The notes under the pieces were generated by a model that was given only the letters and a program-made list of their open reading frames with translations, was not told the origin of the DNA and did not search any database. Shown here piece by piece: positions 1 to 14,045 of a stretch of 64,000 nucleotides of DNA. A program made the position numbers and the translations under genes. How positions within the stretch are numbered: the first letter of the stretch is position 1; every line of letters starts with the position of its first letter. Location of the stretch: positions 62,001 to 126,000 of the forward strand of contig JARVKI010000104.1 in the NCBI GenBank assembly GCA_036674765.1, in the 5' to 3' direction. The stretch is from Seiridium cupressi. Taxonomy: Eukaryota > Ascomycota > Sordariomycetes > Amphisphaeriales > Sporocadaceae.

Positions 1-3000
1 GGATGTCGAGGCTGATCGACATTTTCATGCTAATTGCAGCTAGTCTGGTAAACTGTGTCTCTGTAAGGTTGCTGCTTTTGAAGTTTGCGTCGTGCAGTCA
101 TCTACTCAGGTTAGTCGCGTGACTATCACCCTCCCGGCTCGATCGACACAACAGCGTTCCATACACTACTGTTGTTCTAAGCATGAACCAATGAGGAAAG
201 GTTATGGAGATCACTGATTAATTCAAGTCCATGAATGCATATCTCGTATCGCTCTTCCGGCGGTATCTGCCCTCTAGATCCGAGTACTTACTCATGCCCT
301 AACGGCACGGTTCCCTAGCACAATGCCACGGTTTTCTCGTCAAGCCTCCCACACGTTCCGGTATGCCATCCTATCACCGTTTATTGCAATGGGAAACGGC
401 CTTGTTGAAAGTTGTATATCCCTGCACCCATTCGAGACGGGATCGATCTGTTTCAAAGGGGAAGCGCCGTACGTCTTGGCATCATGTATGAAGCCGGAGG
501 CAGACAAACACCAGGGGGACCGGTACTCATCTGGCTATCGAATTCTAAAACCTTGTATAAACTATACGTATAATTAGGGTTTGATGAAAGTTTGCTTCGT
601 CCGGCTGGTGAATTTCGGTAAGAAAGCTCCCCTGATCAGCGAAGAGGATTTCGTTGCCACGGACTTCCTCCTTCTCGGTCAATTATCACATAGGTCTGTC
701 GCAGAGATGTTTGTCATGTCTAACATTCAACCAGCGAATTATTTGATCGTTGTTAGCGAGTCGGTGTATCCAAAACATGGTGCAAATGGTCCGCTACATG
801 CGGTTAAGATTCAAGGGTCAATCCTGACCTTGTCTTACTCCCAAGGCCAGATATCTAGAACCCTCGTCCTTGACTGTTCCCTCGACGCGAGACATGTCCT
901 ACTAAACACAACGATTCGTCAGAGACTGAATATTCATCCCACCTTTGTGTCCCTCGCACGCGTTAAGAATGATACCCCTCGAGGAGATCCAGCCGTGGCG
1001 GATCCATTGGGCAACCCGCCCTGTTAGCCCTGACATCGCGCCTTATCAAGAGAAGCAAGGCGCCGAATCTTCGCAGACGGCGGCAGCGCTGGCCCACCAG
1101 TGGATGTCTCCCTCTCCACCGACGCCAGAACCAAATCCATCCCCGAAGCGAACAAACTGTGCCCTCATCTCAAGCCGATCACAAACGCAACACTGCGGGG
1201 AAGATGAAAGTGGGAGACCTGGCGTCAATAATTAGTAGACGGCGGATGTGGTCCCACCTACAATTGTTTTGCGAGCAAGGACTTCAGGCACCCGACAAGG
1301 ATTCTCGGAAGCTCGACAATCATGGGCGTATGATTGAAGCATGTTTGTACTTGATGATACAGCAGTAGACTCCACACCCTCTCGCGATCAGATCCTCTCT
1401 CAAGGCGTGAAACATTGGAATTGCAAGGAGTATACATTGTTTTATCAAGATCTCCACCGAATTCAAGTGGACAGAACCTAATTAGGTGTCAACAAGAGAC
1501 AACGATATGCTGTTAGAGTGATTGTATCGCATTATGTTGAGAGCGATAGCGCTTGGGACCTGAATCAATACGTAGCTAGCAATCGTATCTCTAAGCTCTC
1601 CCTCGGAAGGTCTGCTGATGTCGCCCAAGAATTATGAAAAGAAGCATGAGAAGCACCCTTGTTATCACCACCGGATCTGTAAATGAGGAGTAATTACTCA
1701 CCAAAAAATACGCTATCTGCCCCGTTCCTACTGTCGCCGCTCCTGAAGACTAACAGTTCATTGGGCATCTGATTTCGAAGATGATACCATCTCTATCCTT
1801 CGTTGAAGTGGACCTGCATGTTCTCGCTATAGCCCCGCGAGTCAACAAATTCGCTAGCCATTGTATCTTTGGCGAAATCAACAGAAGAGGCATCACAGAC
1901 GGCTAGCGGCCAATCAATGCAGGGCCCTCGAAGCGGTTGCCAGACACTGTGATTGCGTTAGGCTAAGGGAATCTCGACATGACTTCATTCTGTTTGAGGC
2001 ATACTTGATAACTCGCCATGGCCTTTCTAATATTGTTGGCGCTTTGGCCCCCAGGTGTCCCTCAACAGTGTTTCGAATAGCATTCTTGGTTTATTCTTTA
2101 ACGTATCAGACCAACACTAAGCGGATAATACTCGTCGAGAACTTACCTATATGTACCCTTGGAGAAGGTTGAAATTATTGATATTCCTGGTCGGAGCGGA
2201 GAGGGAAATTGCTGTCGCGCTTTCGTACCTGTTGTTGCATAGTCAGCATGTCAACGTTTTGATATACCCTATCGCCCTTACTCTGTAGTCAAGGACATGG
2301 ATCTGCGCAGTACGAAACTCGGTTTGCAGGACGGTGAGAATGTGGGGGATATGCGAGCTACGGACAACCTAGTCGTTGTTAAAATCATCGTAACTCATTC
2401 GCTCTGGAATCGTAATGACCTGGAACCCATGGTGCTCCCATGAGTTTATCTTCTGGCGAGCTCTCTAATATCGGTCGCAGAGTGAGCAGCTTGACGTAAT
2501 GCTTGACGTTTTCAATTGGTGTAAGGTAATTTGCCCTTATGATCAAAACGAACAGTGTATGATTTACAGGTGTCGTATATGGGATCTCGAGCGAAGAAGT
2601 AAAGGCTGGCCACGGTTTCGGGTGCTTGAGAGACGTCTCTTGGATGGGGTCCATTGCATAACTATACGCTCATGGATACAGTGGAGAAATGGAACCAAAT
2701 TGGATCTGGGCCTGATGACGTTATATGGGGTTGCATGCATTAAGAGACGTCCCGTTCGCCACCCACCCGACGCGTGGCAGGTGGATGAATGAAATGGCCA
2801 GGACGAAAGAAATTTCGGTGCGAAATTCGGTGCACTCCCTGATGCGGATTTCCAGGCTCTCGCCAGGGGTGTGGCAGCCCGAAACTGGTGTACGCGCTTC
2901 CGTGCAACCATTGGTTACAATGTAGTTAATGCCCAGGGGGTGCGCGGTGGAGCCCCTGTATACACCCAACAGTTATTGAACTGGAACTGTAAGTGGTTTG

Positions 3001-3494
3001 ATAGCCTCGCCCAAAGACTTTCAGCTCTGCAAAGCTGGCCATACACAATGAGGTACTCTTCCAGTTTGCATTGTGACAGCTAAAATTTCGAATGGAACAA
3101 CTTACAGTTAAATACTGTCTCAGATTCTCCGTAGTCATAGAAAGAATACGACGACGGCTCTCTCTGTCTGGTCTCGAGCGTCAACACCTGGCAGAGCTGG
3201 TAAGCAACCGGTACTGTTCCCTCAGCTGCTGAATTCTCGGGTGCGCAAACTGCAATGAAGCCGCGATGGTGATTGATAAATTGCTGGGCTTGCAACACAC
3301 TACCAGTGCACTCGCAGCTTTAATGCCGCCTCTGAGAACCCCGGTTCACACACCAACCCAGAGCCTGTTCCAGCCCGTACTCTGCACTAGCACAAATTAT
3401 TTCTAAAGCCGCGTCACTGAATGTATTATGCTATGCCTCTATCGAATTGTATTTCTCTATCTATTACTAATAATCTATGGTTGTTGCCGATATT
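1..3494. other. Gene-poor stretch, no supportable gene
   Basis: About 3.5 kb downstream of the glucan synthase. Open frames are short and overlap on both strands; the longest (581-1027, plus, 148 codons) has no motif, hydrophobic pattern or splice context that I recognise. No inverted-repeat element, tRNA or rRNA was seen. It may contain worn-out transposon or gene remnants, but nothing can be named. Confidence 0.6.
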
Positions 3495-6400
3495 CTATGG
3501 CTTGAACAATTGTTCCTTGCGGAAAAACACAAAGAACCCGACACAGATGGCCAATTGCATCGCTAACGGAACCCACAACCAAACATTACAAACGCCTCCC
3601 CAGAGATCCATCGGCAGGTTAGGGAACACCGGCCCTGGCCCGATCTTGTTCGGTGCTGAAGCACGTGCTGCAATCGTGAAGACAGAGCCCAGAACCTGTG
3701 CCGCGGCGACGGCGCCAGCCATATGCAAGCGCGCCAAAGTCTGCAAAAGCATCATCCCGAATCCCACACTTTGCACCGTGTCCAAAACGCCGAGCCAGAG
3801 CCATAGACAACGTCCCAACAGAGCTCCCGCCAGGTCGCTAGTGCCTGGAACCCAAGGGAGATAGAGTCCCATGCCAGAGGTGCCCCACAGCATTTGACAC
3901 CAACGTGGCGCACCGAGGCCAATTGCAAACAAGGGTAATGCCCAGGAGTGCTCGCGGGACAGGCCGGAGAAGAAAGCCAGGATCACAGCCCAAACAACGA
4001 CGAAGAAAAATAACATGAGAAGGGCGATGGTCCAGCCAGGCGCAACGTTGGAAGACCATAGATAGGCCCAACTGCGGCCGTAAGGGGCCGAAAGCCAGTA
4101 ATTCTGGATGATGACCACCACGAAGAACCATACTACCACTTTCCGGCGCAGCAAGGATGGATAGAAGGCGGGGACGTCACCAGGCTTCGCACGATAGTAT
4201 GCAGGCAGGCCAATGTACAAGAGTAAACTGATTGCCCACATGAGTACGGCGATGGGGACGCCGATAGCTGTCACGATCCGTGTCGAACCAAGTAGGCTGC
4301 TACTCATGACACCGTTGCTGACTCGGGTCGATGCAGAGGAGCCCCAGTACCAGAGTGCCGCCATGTACAATTGTTGAGTGCCTTGGATGGCACAAGCTCT
4401 GAAGACCCAAGTCCGGACAGGAGTGCCACCTTCGTTGCCAAAGTTCTGCGTGAAGAATAGAAAGCCGCTAGCCGACCCAAAGGCGTAAAGCCCAGAGGCG
4501 ACACTCTGAATCCATTGCGACCCGGCAGGTGTAGCAGCATAAGGCGTCATGCCAAGTAGGAAAAATGCTGACCCGTAGAAGATGAACGGAAGCGAAAGGG
4601 AGTAGATGGATTGAGTGGTCCTGAAAAGCACCCACCAAGCAACTGAAGCGCCCAGGAAGATGGAACACAGGACGTAGAGCCTCGCAGCACTTTCGCCATG
4701 CTGGCCTGTCAGCAGTGAGATCTGATACGAGTTCGCCGAGATGATTTGGCCGAATGCCAGCAAGAAGGTGTAGATGGGCCAGTCTCTTATCTTGGCTTGC
4801 ATCAGCCATTTGATGCCTCTGGGGTAGATATGATCGGGGCCGAGCCCGAAACCCTCATCTACAACAGAGACACCGGTGGCCTCGGCCTCCTGCTTCCGAA
4901 GCTTGGCATCATAGAAGCGAGAAAACCACCTCTTCTCGCTTTCCTTGAGATAACTCTCGACACAAAGTCTATCGGCAGAAAGACTCCCACTGTGCCCATC
5001 CAACTGACGCTCGAACTCGTCATAGTAGCGACCCAAGTGATCGGAGAAGAGTGGGTCGACATTCTGCAACCTGAAGTCCTTACTGCCACCGACCACACTG
5101 TTGACCGTCAATACAGACTGGTTGTTCTGATCGAGCCTATACTCCAGCCAGGGCATTGGATGGTTGGCCCCGGAGCTGGAGTTCGACGAACCAGAAGAAT
5201 CGGGAGGCTCCTCTGGCACGAGTGGCCAGGGTGTCTCCGGTGTCTCTGGCTCCCCGGTATCTTGTGCCAAAGCTTTCAAAGTCACCACCCTGGTCATACC
5301 CTGCATGCTTTGGAGACTAGGAGATCGTGGTGTTGAACCGTCGAAGTCATTGGCTGCAAGTGGCATCGGTGGCATCGGTGGCACAGCTCCACCGCGCACC
5401 AAACTAGATGCCCGACTTCCGACCACGCTGGATGCGACTGTCGAGGCTGTTGTTGATGCGACTAGACTAAAGTTCCTCCGGTACATCGACCCTGAGGAGG
5501 CAGAGTGACTTGTAGCAGGTCGTGACAGCGGTAGGATCAGGGAAGTTGCTCCGGCGGCGGCTTTTTCGTGCATCTCGATGGATGTGTCCTGGAGCATTTC
5601 AAGATTCTTGACCCACTGAGCCACGGGAAACCGCTGCAGGGAGGAATGAGCTCTCATCAATGCTCGCGTCTCTGGGGATGAGCCTAGAGCAGTCTTGACT
5701 GCAGACTCGAATTGGCGAAGCAAGTGTCTTGTCTCCGTAGATTCGATGTTATACCACCATCCTGGCATCTGGCCAAGGCCTCCAACTCTTGAGCCAACAC
5801 CCAGTGCACCCCTGCGACCGAACTCGACTGCAACGAGCCCGAACGGCTCATCACGGGATGGAATGAGTGCGAACTCGGCGCCGCTGAAGATATAGGATGG
5901 GAGGGATGTGAATTCTGGCTTGGAGTAGACGCGACCCGGGTAGCGCTGCATGATCTTTTGCAGCTTGAGTGCAGCAAACTTGCCATAGAGATCAATCACT
6001 GGGCCGACGCAGATGAGTTGGACATTGGAGTGCTTTTTCAGAACGGCAGCAAAGATGTCGGCAATTAGATCGATCCCTTTCTGCTGACACCATCTACCAA
6101 CAAAGACGAATAATTGTGCCTAATCTGGGTCAGTACTTATGCACTCGAGAGGGGTCGACCAGCGCCATCACATACCTCTGGATTGACTTCCAGGCCAGCC
6201 CACTCCTGGGCTTGAACACGAAACCGTCCTCTCTCAGACTCTGCTTCGGTATCAATGGCAACTGCTTTCGGGTCAGGATGGTTCTCAGTCAATTCAGCTG
6301 TGTCGGAAGGGTCGGGATTTGGCAGCGATCCGATGTTGGAGAGACCCCAAAATATTGGATATCGCTTCAAGGCCCTGACTCCGTACTTCTTCGAGACCCC

Positions 6401-9400
6401 GACTGCACCGAAGCCCTTCTGGTGGATGCGCAGATAGTTAACGCCAGCGTGGAGAAGATTGAAGACCTCGCCGAATTGAATGTAGGTCTTGATGACCTCT
6501 TTGGGTAGATTGAAGACTTCTGCGATCTCCCGCATCTCGCTCGCGTTGCGGATGGGCCAGCGCCCCTGGAAGTCAGCATTATGGAGCGATAGAGAGACAG
6601 GAATCGTCTGTGGTAGCAGATAGAGGGGTGCAGCTGCGCCATGATAGTCGTTGATGTGGTAAAGATCAATCGGGAACCTTTTGATCGTTTCAGCGATGCA
6701 GGCATTCCACGCCGAATAGTAGATGGCACTCTCCAGATCATCCATGCGCGAAGGATATGGCTGCTCTTTCGATTGATGCCTGAAGATGGGCGCGTCCAGA
6801 AGCACGAATGTGATGTTCTTGTAGTAGTGGTATTGGACATCGATAATGTACTGGTTGCCGCAGATGGTGATGGCCAAGGGGTCTGCGATGGTGTCGGTTG
6901 GATAGTCGACGCCGCCAACACAAGGTACGACCCAAACGAGATCCTGGTGTCCTAGCGCCTTACTCATGAGCGCAGCCATCACACCAAGGCCGCCAATCTT
7001 GATCTTGATGTCCCAGTCCTCGATCTCATACTCCATCGTAGCGATCAGCACGGTGCGACGATGTTCGGAGTCGACGGGGGCTGGAGGTTGCTTGCGCTGA
7101 GTCACGGCAGCGAACCGCGATGGGAGAAGACCCATCAGGCCGATCTTTGACACGATACCAATTCGGTTGAACTTGACCTGGTAATAGGATTGCTTGAAGA
7201 CCCAGATCGCTAGACATCCCGTGAGAGGCGGGATCAGTGCCAACAATATCGACAGGGCTAACTGGTAAGAGCCGGAGCCAATTGGGAGAAATTTGAAGGT
7301 GTAATCCCCATCGTTGACAACAATGCGCCAGGCAAGATGGGGCATTCCCGGCCCACTCGTTATGTTTATGATGTTTTCCGACAGCGTATCTGGATGTAAC
7401 CAATCCAGAACTCCGTCGCCATCAATGTCACCATATTCCATAGTCTTATCGGCGACTCCGTCTGGGTTCATTCCCCAAACATTGATGGTGGTCTTTGTCG
7501 GCCACTCTGCGGCGAGATCAAAATGCCAAGTCCCGTTTGATCCAGGAGACATCGACGATTCCAGTCCGTTGTCATAGCCATATGAGTTCCATTCTCCAAG
7601 CACAAATGCATGGGGCCACCGTCGCATACTCTGTGTCGTATCAAGATCAGCATGCTGAACGTGATCACTGCTCGCTGCCATGCGACCCCAGTATTGGACG
7701 ATGACGTGTTCACCACTCCAGCCCTGAGCACTAGTGCCAGACCAGACTTGATCGTCCAAAGTGATGTTGGCTCCGGTATACTCTATCCACGAGCTCCATT
7801 CCGATCCCCACGTCCGCGAGTACCGCAGCAGCTCGGCTCCAGGTGCGATAGGTGAGATATACAGATCCCCAGTCGAACCGTCCCGCTGAAGGAGGTTTCG
7901 AGTGTAGTTGGCGCTGTCTGGAAACACGATGGGATTGTCGGTTCCGCCAATACGAAACATGAAGCGATCGACCGCATTCGTATATGTCCCATTGTGAGAT
8001 GAGGCATTATTGATGGTGACGGTATGGATACCGTGTGATACGCCCACGAGATTGGCTGTGAAACTCCAAGTTGTAGGAGGTTGACCGCTGAGAACCAAGT
8101 CCTCTGCCAACGTGTTGTTGCAGGTGACTGAAGAGCTGTCAAGGCTAGCGGTGGTTCCGTCTTGCGTTGTAGAGTTGACTGTTAGCCGGTGTGTGACGGA
8201 GCTGCAATCCATTGGAGCCGAGAAGCGAATTTCTATTGGGACAGTCTGCTGCTGGCCAACGTCGACAAGGGATACAATGCGAGCGTCGTGAGAGGGTATT
8301 GTTCCTGTGATCGATGGAGAAGGGCCCATGAAAGCGTCGACAGGTACAAACGCCTTGTAGCCCCACGCCGGCATGGTCAGATTGGACAAGCAACCGGAAA
8401 GTCCCTGGGCTCCTTGGCGACTATACGCGACTGCGGAGTGACTAAGAGTAAGCTCATCATATGGGTAAAACAAGTTTTTGACAGTAGTGTTGGAGAGAAA
8501 CGGCGCCACTAGAGCGGTCCCTGCGTTGCTGCAGTCAAAATCGAAATTTCGGGTTCTGTTTTCGTTGCTGAAAACGAGCCACACTCCCTGGTCTCCTTGG
8601 GAGCCATGGAGATGCTGCACTCCATCGATCCCCGAACGATAGACACTCCAAATACCAGTCGGTGATGGAGTACCAAGGCTTCCCTCTAGATAAACGTCGG
8701 TGGTCTGGTTTGATAGGGCTTCAAGGTTAAAGCCATCGTTGAGCACAGGGTATTGCTGTCTCAACTCGTACATCCGTTTGATGATGTTGCGTGCTGGATG
8801 CGACGGGTCTTTGTGATCCAAGCTAGCACTGATGTCGTTGCAACCATTGCGTGCCGAGTCGAGTGGAAAGTTCACATAGCCACTATCGTCAAGCTTGTAA
8901 CAGCCATGAAGCTGCCAGCCGCGGTTTGAGCTCATTGGCTGGCGTCCGTAAACGTAATTGGACGTCGTGCTGTCAAGAAGGTAGAAGCTCTGCTCTTCGC
9001 CCCAATACAGGGCTGGTGCTCCGGGCAGTTCTAGGACTGTGATAAATTGACCGAGCATTTGGCGCTGGAGTCCACTTTCGATAGCTGGCCAGCGAAACAC
9101 GTCTTGGCTTGTTGTACCGAACAGATGGCGGGGGTCGAACTCCCCGGTGTTGACATTGATCATGTCGTATTGCAACGTCATGTTCTGCCAGACCTTGATG
9201 AAATCCACACCGTGATGGCCAATGTCGCCATCCAATCTGTATCAAACTAATCAGCATTTCATCGATATATTCAAAGGAGATCAACATACCCGAGGAACCT
9301 CGTCAGTGCCCCGTGGACTGCATAGTTGAACCCTGGCCCATCAAGACCATTCATCCCGACATCGCGAACATACGCACTATCTACAGACGCGTTGGATTTG

Positions 9401-10570
9401 GTGATAGCCTCGGTAAGATTTGTCAAGTACTGATCGGCTTGTCGCCCTCGACCGACGTATATCGCAGCTTGAGGTTCTGTTCCGACGACTTCGCCGATTA
9501 TCAAGAAGTTCTCTTTTCCGTATTCCCTTGCACACTCTCGTTGATAAGTGGTGAACTCTGACATGGCGTCAACACTGGTTTGGAGCCCCTTATCCATCCT
9601 GAAGCCATCGATATCCAACATGGCAATTTGTATGCAAGAGAAATGCTTGATCTTCGAAAGCACGCCGCTTCTCCATTCTCGAAGTCTGTCCTGCACTGAC
9701 GCGTACTTGGAAAGCTGAGTCTCGTACACTGCATGACGAATTAGCTAATAAACTCATGGTCAGTCATACATGCCTACCAGGATAGTGCCCTGTGCTCCCC
9801 AGATCACCATAGAACGAAAATTCGCTGTCTCGACATCGCGTTTCGTTGGCCAACATATAAGTCATGGGATACCCGTCATCGTCCCAGAACCGAGGATAGA
9901 CGCATGATTCATTGACCGCATATCCGGGTTCGAAGTCAAAATACCTTCGTTCGGACTTCCAGACATAGTCATATTCATCCCAACTGAAGGGGGTTGTCTC
10001 ATTCTGGTGCCCTTGGAAGCCGAGGAGATCGCCCATGGTTGACATGGTGTTGTCGAGCAAAATATACATATCGCGGTCGTGGATGGCGTCTATGAGGGCT
10101 CTCCAGTCATCGATGGTACCATGATGGCCATCCAGCAGGGTAAAGTCCAGAGGACTGTATCCATCCGCCATCCATGGCTGGTTGATGAAGGGGCTTCCCA
10201 TGATGTAAATGGCCTTGATGCCCATTCCGTGGATATAATCCAGGTCGTTCATAAGGCCCAGGACATCTCCCCCGAAACGGAACTGGTTGCTCATCCAGTC
10301 ATGCTCGAACGCTGTGCCGTTCGCCTCATCATTGGAAGGATCACCATTGGCGTACCGGTCAAGAGACACAGTGTAGAAGGGGAACCGCCAGTTATCCGGG
10401 GAGCTGGTATAGCTGTGGCCTTCCCATTCACCCCAGTAATCAAGTGGATTCGTAGCAGTGCCGTTCTGATTGAGGTTGTAATCCGAGTGAGATGCATCGT
10501 AGCGTAGCGCCGAGGTGACACCAGCCAAGGTGCATAAGAGAAGCCAACATCTACCGCCATAGGTCATCAT
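3495..10570 (-). CDS. ags: Cell wall alpha-1,3-glucan synthase
   Basis: Polymerises the alpha-1,3-glucan of the fungal cell wall at the plasma membrane. Four exons: 10570-9778, 9728-9290, 9236-6176 and 6119-3495; 6918 coding bases, 2305 aa, a little under the roughly 2400 aa usual for the family. Domains in order: signal peptide (about 1-20, hydrophobic run LLLCTLAGVTSA); extracellular GH13 amylase-like domain (to about 560) with the nucleophile region DGFRMDKG in exon 2; an all-beta stretch; one membrane span near 1065-1085; a cytosolic GT5 starch/glycogen-synthase-like domain from about 1150 (KIGGLGVM nucleotide-sugar loop; EPFGLVAVE, the E-x7-E motif); a Ser/Pro-rich linker; then a polytopic C-terminus from about 1870, thought to export the glucan. 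Two adjacent ATGs begin the frame. It stands alone: the amylase genes that flank agsB in some Aspergillus species are absent. Which paralogue it is cannot be told from sequence alone. Confidence 0.97.
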
Positions 10571-13500
10571 GATTAGCGCTACCCTGAATCGTAGGCAACA
10601 GGGTCAGAAGCAACGACACAGGCCCCTATAGATAGAAAATCTTGAGACGGCGTGTCACGCCGTGCTTCGGCCGCTCGATATTGCCGGCCATATCAGTCAG
10701 CTTTCGGAATGGTTGTCCACTGCCACAAAATATGGAATCCGATATCAAGACCGGAAGTTGCATACTGTACAAGGATCTGGACCTTATTCTCGTCACCGAA
10801 GATCGCTATTTCGGGCGATGCAGACATATCGCTGCATGTTCGATGAGGATATCATGCGTAGCAAGCCACATGCAGTAATGCGTATGCAGGTTATGAGGTC
10901 CGTTTCGATCAGTTCCGGAATGGCTCGCCATGAGACGGACGAGGCCTGACTGCTTTCGGAGTGAAGCGACTACTGAGATATTATAATACAGTTTGATTAA
11001 GCCCCGATGGTGGCAACTTACCGAGCCGGACCGAGAGGGACTACTAGAGAAGATCGATCTTCGGCTCAAGATCCGCTGGCTTCACTGGGAGACTTGAATG
11101 GCGTGGGGGTCCCTTGATTCAATCATCAATCAAGTAGTGCTTAAGCTCTTATCTTGAGAACTTGGCGAGGTTCCGTATGTTGCTTCACTTTGGGTGAGCT
11201 CCACCAGCATCCGAGCTGTATGCCATTTGCAGTCCGCCGGGGGGGCTGAGAGTGGCGGTCGGCCAGCCACCACCCAGCTGCTAGCACCTTGTTCTGGCAA
11301 GATATGCCAAAACTGGGTTATTGTTTACTTGGCCTATGTCCGCTTGTGGCTATCCGTGGCAGTCCTCGACGTATAGAAACATTCCACTATATCTTGGCAG
11401 CCCAGCATGGTTGGATGACGGGTAACCGTCCATGCTAGGTCTATCCGCAAGATTTGTCTGACAGCGCTACCTGAACTCTCCAGCTCGGTATGACTTGGAG
11501 TCTGTATAAACACGGACAAATGTCAATCGATACTAATTGGTAGAGGCTGTCATGGGCTGTGATGTGTTGAGATTGTTGCAGGGTCTCGCGACTCAAGCGC
11601 ACCGCTGGACAAGCCGTTTGGCAAGTTCCCAGTTGATTTCTTTAACGTGTCCTGCTAATGCGACACCAGCTTCATGTACAAATTCAGTCGCTCTGGAGCC
11701 GAGCGTGCCCAGCAATCAAACAGCTGTGAGTATGCCGTTTTATCTGATGTTCAAGTATCTGGTTTAACACGTGCGTGCACAGTGGTATCTCGAAGCAATC
11801 GGATACGGCGGGGAGCGCCAATGTAGATGCACCGGACTTTGGAAGATCAGGAACAAGCAATGTATAGCTAAAGGAGCATGATGAACGCGGCTGTTGAACG
11901 TTGTTTGACTACTGCGACCATGTCCAAATTGGAACCGAGTCCGCGTCAGGTTTTCGGCAAACCTTTCATCAGTGCGATAGTGTCCGTTCGTATGGGCGGG
12001 TACCTAGACAATGCCGATGCGTGCCTACAGTAGCGCTCTAGTGCTAGCAGCTTAGTGCTCAGTGCTAACGTTTAACTAGGTATTATGAGCGGCTGGGCGG
12101 AGTAGCGGCGCCTCACCATTGCGAAGCACGCATTGGCCGGAGCCAACCACTGATACTCAGGCTGGGGTGGGATGCAGATAATGCTTAAATATACATATTA
12201 AGGTGTTTGCGCCATTTTGTATGGGAGTGCGAGGTCCAAGAAGCGCAAGCGGCAGCTACGAGGGTCTGGTCGTACAAAGAAGAAAACGGAGAGGAAAGAG
12301 CGAGAGCAAGAGACTTCGCCGCGACATCATGACGTGTGTCCAAGGTCGCTGCAGCGACGCCACTGCCGCGCACGCTCCGGCGCATCAAGCATGCCAACTG
12401 CCTTGAGGGTTGGAGCATGCGGGCTGAGATGTACTTGTGCATCTCGCTCGCATGTATCGGGAGGACATGGAATTGCGAACTTGTAGATGAGACACGTGTC
12501 CGTGATCGTAGGTATATTAGTGCGTGAGCCTCATCCTTCACTAGTCTAAAACGTAGTCGCTTGACAGCTTGAGTCGCTGTGTTCGGTCGTATAGGTAGCT
12601 TAAGGTAGTTTGCACTCCGGGGCAATGGTGACTTTGAAACGCTAGGCACATAACACAGCGCACCTACATTGACCTGGCAGGAAGCCAACCGCGTATCATA
12701 AGAGATTGCAGAGTGGACCAGTCAGTCCAAATTCTTATGAAACATTACTTGAGATCAAAGTCGCTTTGTTGGCCGTGTTGCTAGTCTAGTGGATAGCCAG
12801 TGGTTACCCCCCGCGCAATGCGAGGATGCATTGAGAACATGGGCCCACAGTCAACGCCCAAGAACGCCATACTTGAAAAGGGAATCGGGAATCTTGGGGC
12901 ACAAACCTAGTAGTCTAGGACCCCTGGAACTTTTGACCAATCGAGTGGTGGCACTACACGGTGCCTCGTCGCTACCGTGTCGCTAAATTGAACGGTAAAT
13001 TGAGCTCGTTCTTTATTGTACATTGTAAGTCCGGGATACAAAAAGGCACGGCCTGATCTCTCAGCGGCTATGAGCGACTATGAGACGTTCGATGAGTCTG
13101 CGCCCCTCTTTTCGTTCAATGCGTTCCTTCTTAGGTCTCCAAGTTCTTCTGGCTCTCGCCTGATACAAACGTTTAGCGAATGGACGACCCGGCTGTCCGC
13201 GATCATCGCAGAAGCGACTCGAGATTTACGCGTATGAGTCATACCTAGACCTGATGAAGGCTTGCATCAACGACATCCTGACTATGAGCCTCGATAACAC
13301 GCTGTTCTGAGGTCAGCGCCAATTCGTGTGCTGTTGTCAGCTCATTGTGATGGATTTTTACCTGGCGTATGGCAGAAACCCGCGTCTTGAGTGGATTCAG
13401 GCACGATATACTTTGGCTTCGCCACAGCACCTTGGTTGAGAAAACATGGCGGCAAACGTACGCCAAGCACACCACTTCAAAGACACTAAAGCATGGGAGA

Positions 13501-14045
13501 TATAGGGATGAAAAGTCTCTTCATTCGGCATTCCTGAGCTACGTGAAGCTCATAGGCCGGTTGAGTGGCGGATCGGCGGTGCCCCCTGTTCTCGCGATTC
13601 ATTGAGAGCGTTGATATTGGCCTGTCAAGGAGGAAACTGGATCCCTCTGCATTTACGCGCTCCAGCCAAGGTTACAATCTAAGAAATAGAATCTCGTCCC
13701 TTTCATAAGACATGATCTTTATACCGAAGCTCGTCCCTATACCGAAAAGAAAAATTGCTGCACAGAAAGTCTTGGAGTGCTGAGACTTCATAGGAACCAT
13801 GAAGCCATTCACGGGACAGTTGTTACCAATGTCGCGCGTCAGATGGTGACCCGGGCATATATTCAATACTTTGCAAACCATGTATAATGGACTATGCACA
13901 CATTAGCTTCAAGGTCACTCAGTTCGAAAGGACGAGACCTGGAAGATTCGGTCATCTTCAGCAATATTCATTAAGAATGACTGGATATGGAGCAACAGAG
14001 AATTTCGAGTAGCATGGCCATATCTTCAGATATTTCTCAAATGGC
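10571..14045. other. Long intergenic gap
   Basis: About 3.5 kb between the glucan synthase start and the FAD monooxygenase stop. It includes the glucan synthase promoter, with a TATA-like TCTATAG run about 60 bp upstream of the ATG on the minus strand. Around 12190-12690 several frames on both strands are free of stops, including a 167-codon minus-strand frame without an early ATG. The protein has no recognisable domain and I do not call it a gene. Confidence 0.55.

Noticed and set aside
581..1027. 148-codon plus-strand frame as a gene
   Set aside because: No recognisable motif, no splice context and overlapping frames of similar length; not supportable without homology.
4746..5336. 196-codon plus-strand frame
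   Set aside because: Lies wholly antisense to the alpha-1,3-glucan synthase exon 4, with no domain; a shadow of codon bias.
12185..12688. 167-codon minus-strand frame in a stop-poor patch
   Set aside because: No ATG at its start, no domain, and several other frames are also open there, which points to base composition and not to selection on a protein.
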